Source: CAZBKJ01 sp964492495 (GTDB taxonomy: Bacteria > Patescibacteriota > Microgenomatia > UBA1400 > UBA12028). From it: a DNA stretch of 38,109 nt. Positions 23,042 through 30,793 of this stretch are shown here, piece after piece; position 1 is the first letter of the stretch, and each line of letters opens with the position of its first letter. The notes below the pieces were generated by a model. The model did not search any database. It saw nothing but the letters and a program-made list of their open reading frames with translations, and had not been told where the DNA came from. A program made the position numbers and the translations under genes. Location: positions 1-38,109 of the forward strand of contig CAZBKJ010000009.1 in assembly GCA_964492495.1 (NCBI GenBank), read 5' to 3'.

Positions 23042-23047
23042 TAAACT
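23042..23047 (+). promoter_or_regulatory. -10 TAAACT of zwf (leaderless)
   Basis: TAAACT ends 6 nt before ATG 23054. It is weaker than the other -10 matches but has the same spacing. Confidence 0.38.
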
Positions 23048-23053
23048 TCCCAC

Positions 23054-24481
23054 ATGGAAACCTTTTCATTTTTTCTCTTTGGAGTGACTGGGAACTTAGC
23101 ACAGATAAAAGTCTTACCTGCGATCTATGATTTGTTTGAACAAGGCAAGATTCCCAAAGGAAGCAAGATCTACGGAGTCGCACGTCGGGAGATGTCAGAA
23201 GCTCAGTTTGAAACATTTGTATTAGACATACTCAAACTTCCCAACAAACATCACTCCCACCCGATCAACGATGAAGTCTGGAACGAGATGAAAGAAGCGC
23301 TTTCATATATCTCTGGAGATTTTTCCAGCAAAGAGTTGTACGAAACAATAGCAAGCACTCTTGAAAAAGCCAATATCCACAACAAGATTTTTTACCTTGC
23401 AACCTACCCTCAGCTCTACGAACCAATCTTTACGCACCTGGAATCAATTGGACTTACCAAAGAAGATCATGGATTTACGAGGCTTATGCTTGAGAAACCA
23501 ATCGGGATTGATCTGGCATCCGCTAGGCGGCTCAATACCCAGGTCGCCAAATTTTTCTCTGAGTCACAAGTATTTCGTCTCGATCACTATCTTGGAAAAG
23601 AAACACTGCAAAATATCTTAACGTTTCGTTTCGGCAACGGACTTCTTGAATCACTCTTTAATAAAGATCATGTCGATCATATTCAGATCACTGCCACCGA
23701 AGAGTTTGGTATCGGGAGACGTGGAACGTACTTTGATAGTGTCGGGATGCTCAAAGACGTCGGACAGAATCATAGTCTACAGATGCTCACCACTGTGACC
23801 ATGGATGCCCCAAGTGAGTTTAGCAATGAGGCGGTGACAAAAGAGCGAGTGAAGGTACTTGAAAAACTGGTGCCAGAGACAGAAAGTATTGTGTTTGGTC
23901 AGTATGAAGGCTACCTTGGAGAAGAGTTTGTTACGAAAGATTCCTCACACGATACATTTTTTGCACTCAAAACCCAGATTGATAATGATCGCTGGAGAGG
24001 TGTCCCCATGTATATTCGAGCTGGCAAGAGGCTTACGGAAACATGTACTGAAGTGTCAATTGTGTTTAAGACCCCAACCAACCGTCTTTTCTCTCACTTG
24101 GAGTCAGGCAACGAACCAAACGTGCTTACCTTTCGTATCCAACCCAATGAGGGGATCGTGCTTCGCTTTTTATCAAAAAAACCTGGACATGACTATACGC
24201 TCGAAACACAGTACATGCAGTTTTGTTACAAATTGACGGGCAAACAACTCCCTGATGCCTACGAGAGATTGATAGCTGATGCAATTACTGGAGATCAAAC
24301 ATTTTTCAACGATGCAGTTGAGGTAGAATCTCAGTGGAAATTTACTGACCCATTATCTGCTGTGCGTGATACACCAGTAGTCTACCAGCAAGGAACCTGG
24401 GGGCCAGATGAAGCTAACGAGCTTTTGAAAAAAGATGGACGTGAATGGCTCGAGCCAAGTCTTGCGGTCTGCGCGATCTGA
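23054..24481 (+). CDS. zwf: Glucose-6-phosphate 1-dehydrogenase
   Basis: A 475-aa full-length enzyme oxidising glucose-6-phosphate to 6-phosphogluconolactone with NAD(P)+, the entry to the oxidative pentose phosphate pathway. The N-terminal Rossmann motif is GVTGNLAQIKVLPAIY (10-25), with Asn where most homologues have Asp (GxxGDLA). Active-site blocks are LEKPIG (146-151) and FRLDHYLGKE (174-183), plus the His in KDVGQNHSLQML. The C-terminal domain has MYIRAGKRL and NEGIVLRF, both typical. gnd lies 0.5 kb downstream on the opposite strand; no lactonase gene is visible in the window. Confidence 0.96.
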   Translation: METFSFFLFGVTGNLAQIKVLPAIYDLFEQGKIPKGSKIYGVARREMSEAQFETFVLDILKLPNKHHSHPINDEVWNEMKEALSYISGDFSSKELYETIASTLEKANIHNKIFYLATYPQLYEPIFTHLESIGLTKEDHGFTRLMLEKPIGIDLASARRLNTQVAKFFSESQVFRLDHYLGKETLQNILTFRFGNGLLESLFNKDHVDHIQITATEEFGIGRRGTYFDSVGMLKDVGQNHSLQMLTTVTMDAPSEFSNEAVTKERVKVLEKLVPETESIVFGQYEGYLGEEFVTKDSSHDTFFALKTQIDNDRWRGVPMYIRAGKRLTETCTEVSIVFKTPTNRLFSHLESGNEPNVLTFRIQPNEGIVLRFLSKKPGHDYTLETQYMQFCYKLTGKQLPDAYERLIADAITGDQTFFNDAVEVESQWKFTDPLSAVRDTPVVYQQGTWGPDEANELLKKDGREWLEPSLAVCAI

Positions 24482-24490
24482 AGAAGGCGT

Positions 24491-24514
24491 CATCCTGGCT
24501 TGTCCAGGATCTTT
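24491..24514 (+). repeat. Left palindrome of the GIY-YIG cassette
   Basis: ATCCTGG-CTTGT-CCAGGAT (24492-24510), flanked by C and CTTT. The reverse complement reads AAGATCCTGGACAAGCCAGGATG. It shares loop ACAAG and flanks AAG/GAC with the right palindrome, in inverted orientation, and all three stem differences are compensated base pairs. It could also serve as a weak terminator for zwf. Confidence 0.75.
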
Positions 24515-24557
24515 CTGTCTGCATGAAAAAGTGGAAGTCACTTTCGGGTATAAAATC

Positions 24558-24851
24558 TTAATCTGATAGATTTTTCGACAAGTCGCTAAAATTAGGATTT
24601 TTAGAGGCAATCAGTTCCAGTTTTTCTTTTCTACTCATGTTTTTAATCTGTTTCTCACGGATGATTGCTTGCATTATTGTTTCGAAATTTTCGAAATAGA
24701 CAAGTTTATGCAGATGATATTTTTCTGTAAATCCTTTGACAACTTCATTTTGATGTTGCCACACTCTACCTAGTAAATTACTGGTAACACCTACATACAA
24801 TGTGGGTCTGGAATTTGCCATTATGTATGTAAATCCTTGTTTTTGGTACAT
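24558..24851 (-). CDS. GIY-YIG nuclease domain protein (UPF0213/YhbQ-like)
   Basis: A 97-aa single-domain nuclease of normal length. The first motif is TYIM (8-11) and the second LYVGVTSN (18-25, YVG in place of YIG). They are followed by Arg29 (LLGRVWQH), His33, and catalytic Glu66 in IIREKQIKNM, the metal-binding Glu of the fold. KYHLHKLVYFENF is the usual central strand. Many small GIY-YIG proteins of this type have no known target. It lies between two inverted palindromes and between zwf and gnd, interrupting what would otherwise be a natural convergent pair. Confidence 0.92.
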   Translation of the reverse strand: MYQKQGFTYIMANSRPTLYVGVTSNLLGRVWQHQNEVVKGFTEKYHLHKLVYFENFETIMQAIIREKQIKNMSRKEKLELIASKNPNFSDLSKNLSD

Positions 24852-24874
24852 ATCATAAGCTGTACGGATAGAAC

Positions 24875-24899
24875 AAGATTCCAGACAAGCTGGAATGAC
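24875..24899 (+). repeat. Right palindrome of the GIY-YIG cassette
   Basis: ATTCCAG-ACAAG-CTGGAAT (24878-24896) flanked by AAG and GAC. It is inverted relative to the left copy; compare its stem ATTCCAG with ATCCTGG there. It lies 26 nt upstream of the GIY-YIG start. Confidence 0.75.
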
Positions 24900-24930
24900 A
24901 GAAAATTATGTACGTTTTGGTTCAGTTCTG

Positions 24931-24990
24931 CACTAATCTCACTAGTCTTACTGATCCACTGACCCCTGCCCTCTTGCCTCTGACCTCTCG
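24931..24990 (-). repeat. G-rich GTCAGG/CAAGAGG repeat, copy 2
   Basis: On the minus strand, directly after the gnd stop, it reads GAGGTCAGAGGCAAGAGGGC, then AGGGGTCAGTGGATCAGTAA and so on. GATCAGTAAGACTAGTGA (24956-24939) matches copy 1 at 17907-17924 in 17 of 18 positions. Like copy 1, it follows a stop codon in the same relative orientation. Confidence 0.7.
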
Positions 24991-25896
24991 TTATCTTTTC
25001 GTACTATGTCCCCCAAACTTTCCTCTCTGGGCGGTGACAATTTTATTGCGGAAATTCTCTGGTTGTTTCTCTGACTCAAGTCTCACCTGAAAAGAAGTTT
25101 CAATGACTGGTACAGCGACCCTTAGTTCCTCGGCGGTATTGATTGTCCATTCTCCTTCTCCACTGTGTGCGATGACAGAACTCACGCCTTCTAGTGTTGG
25201 ATTTTCTGCCAGTGCTTCTTGTGTCCATCCAACCAGTCTTGACTGGATCACTGAGTTCTTGTTGTAGAGCGCAAACACTTTTGCCAAATCATAGTCGTAC
25301 GGGGATTTCTCAAGAACTGCTGCCCCTTCTGCAATCGCCTGCATCATGCCATATTCAATTCCGTTATGAACCATTTTGGCAAAATGCCCTGCACCAACAG
25401 ATCCTAGATGCGCGTAGGCTTTTGGCGCAGCTATCACTTTGAGTAGCGGAAGAATACGAGCAACATCACTTGTTTCTCCTCCTACCATGAGACACGCACC
25501 ATTTCTTGCGCCAGAAGGACCTCCGGATACAGCGACATCGATAAACTTGATGTCTTTTTCTTTCAGGATATTTGCATGCCGCAATGTATCCTTATAAAAC
25601 GCATTGGCACCATCAATGACTAGATCATTGGGTTTCAAAAAGTGAATCAGTTTTTCAAGAATCTCATCAGTCGGTTTTCCAGCGGGAAGCATCAGCCAGA
25701 TGATAATAGGATGGTCGTTGATGCGAAGTTTCCATACCAGATCATGCAGGTCTGAAGCCCCAACAGCTCCTGCTTTTTCTACTTCCTTCACTGGTTCTGG
25801 TGAGCGATTCCAGGCAACAACTTCTGTTCCTTTTTCAAGGAGTCGAAGCACCATGTTTTTTCCCATTTTCCCAAGACCAACATATCCTATTTTCAT
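24991..25896 (-). CDS. gnd: 6-phosphogluconate dehydrogenase (decarboxylating), short form
   Basis: A 301-aa enzyme converting 6-phosphogluconate to ribulose-5-phosphate and CO2. The N-terminal Rossmann motif is GYVGLGKMGKNM (4-15). The beta-hydroxyacid dehydrogenase substrate block is VAVSGGPSGARNG, and the catalytic Lys lies in GHFAKMVHNGIEYGMMQA. The C-terminal region has GEGEWTINTAEELRVAVPVIE, as in GndA/YqeC-type short 6PGDH (about 300 aa), rather than the 470-aa form. It ends directly at repeat copy 2. Paired with zwf, it gives the two oxidative steps of the pathway. Confidence 0.94.
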   Translation of the reverse strand: MKIGYVGLGKMGKNMVLRLLEKGTEVVAWNRSPEPVKEVEKAGAVGASDLHDLVWKLRINDHPIIIWLMLPAGKPTDEILEKLIHFLKPNDLVIDGANAFYKDTLRHANILKEKDIKFIDVAVSGGPSGARNGACLMVGGETSDVARILPLLKVIAAPKAYAHLGSVGAGHFAKMVHNGIEYGMMQAIAEGAAVLEKSPYDYDLAKVFALYNKNSVIQSRLVGWTQEALAENPTLEGVSSVIAHSGEGEWTINTAEELRVAVPVIETSFQVRLESEKQPENFRNKIVTAQRGKFGGHSTKR

Positions 25897-26006
25897 ATGT
25901 GTTCGACGATATCATGAGCGTGCGATCAAATCCACTAATACCACCCTTGACAGTGAATAACACAATACGTCATCATGAAGGTTGAAGATTTGTCGTTGTT
26001 TATCGT

Positions 26007-27056
26007 ATGCACAAGAAATTCATATCATCAATACTATTGGTACTCACTCTCCTGAGCACCTGGGGAGTTCTGTTTGCCAATCCTTCGAGTGTGGAGGCGG
26101 TTGCTGCAGGTGAAGTGTATATGCGCTGTGATCGCATGAAAGCAGCCACAGATCCAGGAGACTGTCTTGTTGTGTTTACGACATCTGCAACATCAGCGAC
26201 AGAAACCACCATCAAAATTACGCTGGACACCGAATGGGTTTCCGCAACACATTTTTCTGCTACCGCAGGCAACTATACCGTTTCAACCTCTGGACTTCCT
26301 GCTGGAGTAACTGCTATGCCAGGAATTGCTACCGCAGACAACGTCACTGGCAATACGATTCGCTTTCCTGTGACCGCAATGGCTGATAGTACTGCCTACG
26401 GCTTCTTTATTACCGGTTCTGGACTCATTGCCAACCCTGCTGCTTCCACCACGATTGTCCACACAGTGTTTACCCGTACAGGTGCTGATGCTGCAACCGC
26501 AGACACAAAAGACATTGCAGTACCTGTCATTGCCGATGATCAGATTGCCGTGACGGCAACTGTTGCTCCCACATTTACATTTGTTTTTGGAAATAACTCG
26601 CAATCCCTGGGAACACTCTCGTCAGCCTCAGTTATCTCAGGATCTGGCACTGGTATCACAATTACCTCCAATGCTCCGAACGGATGGTTTGCCTGGACCA
26701 AGAGTGCCAACGCCGGACTTACCTCAGCAAACGCGTCAAAAACGATCGCGACATCAGGATCGATCGACGCAGCAACCACAACGCTTTCACCAGGAACTGA
26801 AGGCTATGTCTTGGATGTGGATATCACAACCGATGCAGGAAGCGGTGGAACCGTGGACATCGATGCGGAGTACGAAGGTGACACAACCTCAAAAGGCGGA
26901 ACGCTCTCAACCTCATTTCAACTCATAGCAAGTTCAGGAGGAACAGCCAATGGAGACATCATTACGTTAATTCCTCGAGTCGCTATCTCTGGTGTGACTC
27001 CTTCCGCTTCAGACTACACTGATACACTGACCGTCGTTGGAGCCGGTCGATTTTAA
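26007..27056 (+). CDS. Secreted mosaic surface protein (module A + WxL-like module B)
   Basis: 349 aa with a signal peptide (KFISSILLVLTLLSTWGVLF, cleavage near residue 34). Module A (about 35-187: THFSATAGNYTVSTSGLPAG, FFITGSGLIANPAA, DDQIAVTATV) has a clear paralogue at the N-terminus of the 32950 minus-strand protein. Module B (189-349: FGTLSS-like start, NAPNGWFAW, GLTSANASKTI, TPSASDYTDTLTVVGAGRF) is shared with the 29741 protein. Module B is beta-rich and ends in a Phe-terminated strand reminiscent of WxL domain ends. It starts the five-gene surface operon that includes two DUF916-like anchors. An extracellular role is likely; the exact function is unknown. Confidence 0.82.
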   Translation: MHKKFISSILLVLTLLSTWGVLFANPSSVEAVAAGEVYMRCDRMKAATDPGDCLVVFTTSATSATETTIKITLDTEWVSATHFSATAGNYTVSTSGLPAGVTAMPGIATADNVTGNTIRFPVTAMADSTAYGFFITGSGLIANPAASTTIVHTVFTRTGADAATADTKDIAVPVIADDQIAVTATVAPTFTFVFGNNSQSLGTLSSASVISGSGTGITITSNAPNGWFAWTKSANAGLTSANASKTIATSGSIDAATTTLSPGTEGYVLDVDITTDAGSGGTVDIDAEYEGDTTSKGGTLSTSFQLIASSGGTANGDIITLIPRVAISGVTPSASDYTDTLTVVGAGRF

Positions 27057-27116
27057 TCACAGTTTCCCAAAGAACTTTTTATTCATGTTTTTTTTCAGAG
27101 GATTTTTTCATTTTGC

Positions 27117-27125
27117 TGATACAAT
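27117..27125 (+). promoter_or_regulatory. Extended -10 TGATACAAT of the first DUF916-like gene
   Basis: TGn plus TACAAT ends 6 nt before ATG 27132, giving a predicted leaderless internal promoter 61 nt after the 26007 gene. Confidence 0.6.
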
Positions 27126-27131
27126 GGTGCA

Positions 27132-28217
27132 ATGAGACGCAGCATCCTCATCTTTCTAGTTGCCTGTTTACTGCTTCACTCCAGTGTACCCGTGCTGGCG
27201 CAAGAAGTGGGTAGTGAGGCCAGTCCTTCGGCAGCTCCGGAAATCTCCATACTCCCTCCACCTGATACGGCAATCAATCTGACTCTTTCCCCTGTCTCAA
27301 TAGTGCTTGAGACTGAGCCAGGTGTGCCGGTGACCAATCAAATAAAGATCCGAAACAATAGTACGACTACAGAACAGCTAGAGCTGAGTATCGGTTCATT
27401 TATCGCAAGTCCTACTGGGGATCAACCAAGACTTTTGGATCCAAAGCCAGATGACCCGAGTCTTGAGTGGCTACAGATAGACAAAGATCCATTTACCATC
27501 GGACCTTCTGAGTGGAAAACCATTTCATTTACTTTTTCACCCCCAAAAGATGCGGCGCTCTCGTACTACTACAGTATTATTGTTTCACGGCCACTAAATG
27601 ATGATAAAAAAGATGGACAGGCGGTCATTATTGGATCTCCAGCGATCTTGGTACTCACAACCGTGAAGTCACCACTGATCAAACGAGAGTTACAGGTGAC
27701 TGACTTTCGTGTCAGTTCTCCGTTCTTAGAGTACTTGCCGCAACAATTTTTTATCAAAGTTAAAAATACAGGAAACGTGCATCTTGCCCCAAGTGGAAAC
27801 GTCTTTATCGATGGACAAGGAAAAAAAGACTTAGCAATTTTACTAGCCAACCCAACACGAAGCATGATTCTCCCTGGGAGTGAGCGAGAATATCTTGTAG
27901 AGTGGAGTGATGGCTTCCCGGTCTACCAAAAAGAAATGGATGGAGATCGTGAGGTCAAAGACAGCGATGGGGAGAGTGTGTATACACTCAAGCTTGATTT
28001 CTCCAACGCAGATAAATTTCGCTTTGGGCGGTTCACAGGACATCTGCTTTTCGTTTATGATAATGGAGAACGCGATGTTCCCATCGAATCAAATGTGTCA
28101 TTTTGGGTAATACCATGGAAAATACTTCTCGTTATCGCAGTGATTGCGCTACTCGTTCTGGGTGGAGTTTTCGCGTTCCTTCGTTCCCTATGGAAACTCG
28201 CGCGCAAAAAAAAGTAA
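27132..28217 (+). CDS. DUF916/WxL-interacting-protein-like membrane anchor 1
   Basis: 361 aa. A signal peptide (SILIFLVACLLLHSSVPVLA) is followed by a short Pro-rich linker and an Ig-like domain with LSPVSIVLETEPGVPVTNQIKIRNNSTTTEQLELSIG and FTIGPSEWKTISFTFSPPKD, which is the DUF916 pattern. A second beta-domain (RELQVTDFRVSSPFLEYLPQ, FIKVKNTGNVHLAPSG) corresponds to DUF3324. A C-terminal helix (ILLVIAVIALLVLGGVFAFL) and basic tail (KLARKKK) complete it. In Gram-positive bacteria, proteins of this layout tether WxL-domain proteins to the wall. Here the neighbours are WxL-like module B proteins, which supports the same pairing. Confidence 0.85.
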   Translation: MRRSILIFLVACLLLHSSVPVLAQEVGSEASPSAAPEISILPPPDTAINLTLSPVSIVLETEPGVPVTNQIKIRNNSTTTEQLELSIGSFIASPTGDQPRLLDPKPDDPSLEWLQIDKDPFTIGPSEWKTISFTFSPPKDAALSYYYSIIVSRPLNDDKKDGQAVIIGSPAILVLTTVKSPLIKRELQVTDFRVSSPFLEYLPQQFFIKVKNTGNVHLAPSGNVFIDGQGKKDLAILLANPTRSMILPGSEREYLVEWSDGFPVYQKEMDGDREVKDSDGESVYTLKLDFSNADKFRFGRFTGHLLFVYDNGERDVPIESNVSFWVIPWKILLVIAVIALLVLGGVFAFLRSLWKLARKKK

Positions 28218-29131
28218 TACATAGTCTGTATATTCTTTTTTTTCTTGTGTGTACACAAAGTACTTCAGTTTTCGCGATAGAACAACAAGTCGTGACAGTG
28301 GATCCCGCCTTTCAGGAAGTAACACTCAAGGAAAAAGATACAGCGGTTCCTTTCTTTTTGACGTATGCAAATACAACTGATTCCCCCCAATATGTTGAGT
28401 TTTTCCCGATCGATATCAAACAAATAGGCGAGAACGGTGAAGTAGCATTTATTGATAAGCCGCAGGTTGGTGATAAAGTAAGTGCTGCCAATTTTATCAA
28501 GCTCTCGACGTCTTCTGCCATTCTGCAGCCAGGAATGAATCAGAAAATAGATTTTCGCGTAGAAAACTTCCAGTCCCTTGGTCCTGGTGGTCACTACGGT
28601 GCGATCATCGCGCGTTTCTCCCCGCTTGGCTCGGAGGGAAAACAGATGGTAGTCCCAGGGGTTTCGTCGTTTGTATTGGTACGAAAGGTTGGTGGTGAGC
28701 GGTATAGCTTGTCACTCGTCCAAGAATCACTGCTTCCTACGACATTTCTTTCAACAGTTCCCAAAGAAATTCGATTGATGTTTGAAAACAACGGCAATAT
28801 CCATGTGGTTCCGCGAGGAACAATCGAGATCACCGATCTGTTTGGTCGTATGATCTCTCGTGGGATCATCAATGACGGATCGCTCTTTTTGTTTCCTGGT
28901 GCGAGAAGACAGTTTTCTACCCCGATGTACTCCGTGAAAAAAGCACTGCCACTCATGCTCTATACCCTGAAAGTTTCTGGGGAAAGCGAGCCTGGAGACA
29001 TTCCGTACTTCACGCAAACATCCTTTGTCGTGATCAAACCATTGACTGCAATCATCACGCTCCTAAGTATAGGGGGTATCGTCGCGGCGCTCTGGAAACT
29101 CAAACGCAAACGAGGGAAAAAATCTGTATGA
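28190..29131 (+). CDS. DUF916/WxL-interacting-protein-like membrane anchor 2
   Basis: 313 aa from ATG 28190, overlapping the previous gene by 28 nt. A signal peptide (KKVIHSLYILFFLVCTQSTSVFA) is followed by VPFFLTYANTTDSPQYVEFFPIDI and LQPGMNQKIDFRVENFQSLGPGGHYGAII (DUF916-like), a second beta-domain (IRLMFENNGNIHVVPRGTIE), a C-terminal helix (TAIITLLSIGGIVAALW) and a basic tail. It is a paralogue of anchor 1 in layout. The frame is open further upstream, but only 28190 gives a proper signal peptide. Its stop overlaps the next ATG by 4 nt. Confidence 0.83.
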   Translation: METRAQKKVIHSLYILFFLVCTQSTSVFAIEQQVVTVDPAFQEVTLKEKDTAVPFFLTYANTTDSPQYVEFFPIDIKQIGENGEVAFIDKPQVGDKVSAANFIKLSTSSAILQPGMNQKIDFRVENFQSLGPGGHYGAIIARFSPLGSEGKQMVVPGVSSFVLVRKVGGERYSLSLVQESLLPTTFLSTVPKEIRLMFENNGNIHVVPRGTIEITDLFGRMISRGIINDGSLFLFPGARRQFSTPMYSVKKALPLMLYTLKVSGESEPGDIPYFTQTSFVVIKPLTAIITLLSIGGIVAALWKLKRKRGKKSV

Positions 29132-29739
29132 AAAAGAAGGTGCTTATCGTTTGTATGATCTTGCTTCTCCTCTCTGTGATTGGAGCATATGTATTCATTA
29201 CAAAAGGCGCCAAAGGAAAAATTACCTACGGAACAGCTTCCGATCGTGCTCGTGAGTTTATTTCAGAACAACAAAAAGAAGGAGATCAAGAATGGACGAC
29301 AACCGACCTTGATGGAAAGAATCGAAGTTCTGGTAGCGCCAAAGGATCAACGTTTAGCGTCTCATGCTTTTCACTCACCGTTCCTTTTGAAACGGTCAGT
29401 CAAAAAGAAGTGTCAGAGGGCAACCACTGTACCTGGAACTCCCGTGTGCTTTCTCCCCCATCACAATTGACGGTGGGACTGTATGAGCAAGGCTCCTTTG
29501 ATGAGGACACCAGTATTACCATCAGACGAAAACAAGTCGATGTGTACGCAGAAGAAAATATTTCACTACAAAACTTCACACATTCTGCTCTGTTTTACTC
29601 CCCTGACACGGTGACACTTTTTGCATGGAAAGAAGGAAAAATGATCACTGTCTCTTTTGTCGCCCTGACAAATCCCAAAAAAATCACACAGGAAGATTTG
29701 AAGCTTCTTGCTGATTCGATTACTATGAATACGAGATAA
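29128..29739 (+). CDS. Membrane-anchored hypothetical protein of the surface operon, 203 aa
   Basis: One N-terminal helix (KVLIVCMILLLLSVIGAYVFI) is followed by an extracytoplasmic domain of unknown type with two Cys (SVSCFSLTVPFE, EGNHCTWNSR). The C-terminal DLKLLADSITMNTR ending resembles small lipid- or wall-associated domains. The ATG overlaps the preceding TGA (ATGA) and the next gene begins 1 nt after its stop, so it is translationally linked to the surface operon. Confidence 0.78.
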   Translation: MKKKVLIVCMILLLLSVIGAYVFITKGAKGKITYGTASDRAREFISEQQKEGDQEWTTTDLDGKNRSSGSAKGSTFSVSCFSLTVPFETVSQKEVSEGNHCTWNSRVLSPPSQLTVGLYEQGSFDEDTSITIRRKQVDVYAEENISLQNFTHSALFYSPDTVTLFAWKEGKMITVSFVALTNPKKITQEDLKLLADSITMNTR

Positions 29740-29740
29740 T

Positions 29741-30793
29741 ATGTTTTCAAAAAAATTCACACCACTGCTCGTTTTTTTCCTCTTTGCCTTGCCATCAAGC
29801 ACAACGTATGAGATGCATGATTTTGGATTTGGTGGAGGTGGCTCGAGTGTCTCTGACTCAGCCCTCTACTCAATGATTGGAAATATCAACGAAGTAGGAT
29901 CGACTGATAAGAGTATTGGAACGACCTACAACTTAGGTCCTGGCCTTATTTTTACCCAACAAGCCAATGTTCCCGTTGCTGCCACATTTGAGAATCCGAG
30001 TTCCTTCTACAATAAATTAAAGTTCACGCTCGATGATAGCCAAAACCCGACCGATACACTCTACGCGATTGCGATCAGTACCGATGATTTTGTGACGACA
30101 AACTATATTCAGGCTGACAACACGATTGGAAGCTCTGCTGTCTATCAGACGTATTCGACTTGGGGTGGAGGAAGTGGTGCATACGTCGTGGGCTTAACTC
30201 CAAGCACAACCTACAAGATCAAAGTTCGGGCGGTTCATACCAAGTTTACCGAGACGGAGTTCAGCAGCAGCTCAACAGCTGCGACTGTGGGTGCGACCCT
30301 TTCCTATGACATTGATGTTGCAAGTAGTGACAGTGAAAGTGCATCGCCGTATATCGTAGCCTTTGGAACACTCGCAACAGGAAGTGTGACCACGGCTACT
30401 GATTTAGTATGGATTGACTTAGATACCAATGCTGAGAATGGAGCGTTTGTGTATGTCTACAACTCTTCAGGTGGTTTATTTAGTGCCAACGCCAACTCTA
30501 CAATAACTTCTGCCACGGCAAATCTCTCTGCCGTTCCTAGCGGGTATGGACTGCAGGTCGCAAGTGTTGGAGAGTCTTCTGGTGGGCCACTGGCAGCAGT
30601 TTCTCCGTATAACGGCGCGTCTGAGAATGTTGGGATTGTCGATACAACAAGCCGAAATATCTTTACCAGTTCTTCTGTGCCGATCACCGCGGGAAGAGGC
30701 TCTGTGTATGTCAAAGCCAAAGCAACAGGAACAACACCAGCTGCTTCTGATTACGCGGATACAATCACGATGATTGCGAGTGCATCCTTTTAA
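29741..30793 (+). CDS. Secreted surface protein, Fn3-like plus WxL-like module B
   Basis: 350 aa. A signal peptide (FTPLLVFFLFALPSSTTY) is followed by a short Gly-rich repeat-like region (FGFGGGGSSVSDS), an Fn3-like domain (about 78-183: PVAATFENPSSFYNKLKF ... LTPSTTYKIKVRAVH) and C-terminal module B (about 187-350: FGTLATGSVTTATDL, DTNAENGAFVYV, GGLFSANANSTI, TPAASDYADTITMIASASF), clearly related to the end of the 26007 protein. There is no membrane anchor or LPXTG, so retention must depend on another protein; the DUF916-like anchors in the same operon are the obvious candidates. Its stop abuts the stop of the convergent gene. Confidence 0.83.
   Translation: MFSKKFTPLLVFFLFALPSSTTYEMHDFGFGGGGSSVSDSALYSMIGNINEVGSTDKSIGTTYNLGPGLIFTQQANVPVAATFENPSSFYNKLKFTLDDSQNPTDTLYAIAISTDDFVTTNYIQADNTIGSSAVYQTYSTWGGGSGAYVVGLTPSTTYKIKVRAVHTKFTETEFSSSSTAATVGATLSYDIDVASSDSESASPYIVAFGTLATGSVTTATDLVWIDLDTNAENGAFVYVYNSSGGLFSANANSTITSATANLSAVPSGYGLQVASVGESSGGPLAAVSPYNGASENVGIVDTTSRNIFTSSSVPITAGRGSVYVKAKATGTTPAASDYADTITMIASASF

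Larger units (their letters stand above)
24491..24899 (-). mobile_element. Candidate palindrome-flanked GIY-YIG cassette
   Basis: About 0.41 kb made of a GIY-YIG nuclease gene between two inverted copies of a 19-nt palindrome with conserved flanks. The layout resembles REP/RAYT units, in which a nuclease gene is bracketed by the palindromes it may process, but here the nuclease is GIY-YIG rather than a Y1 transposase. Mobility is an inference; no target-site duplication was established. Confidence 0.45.
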
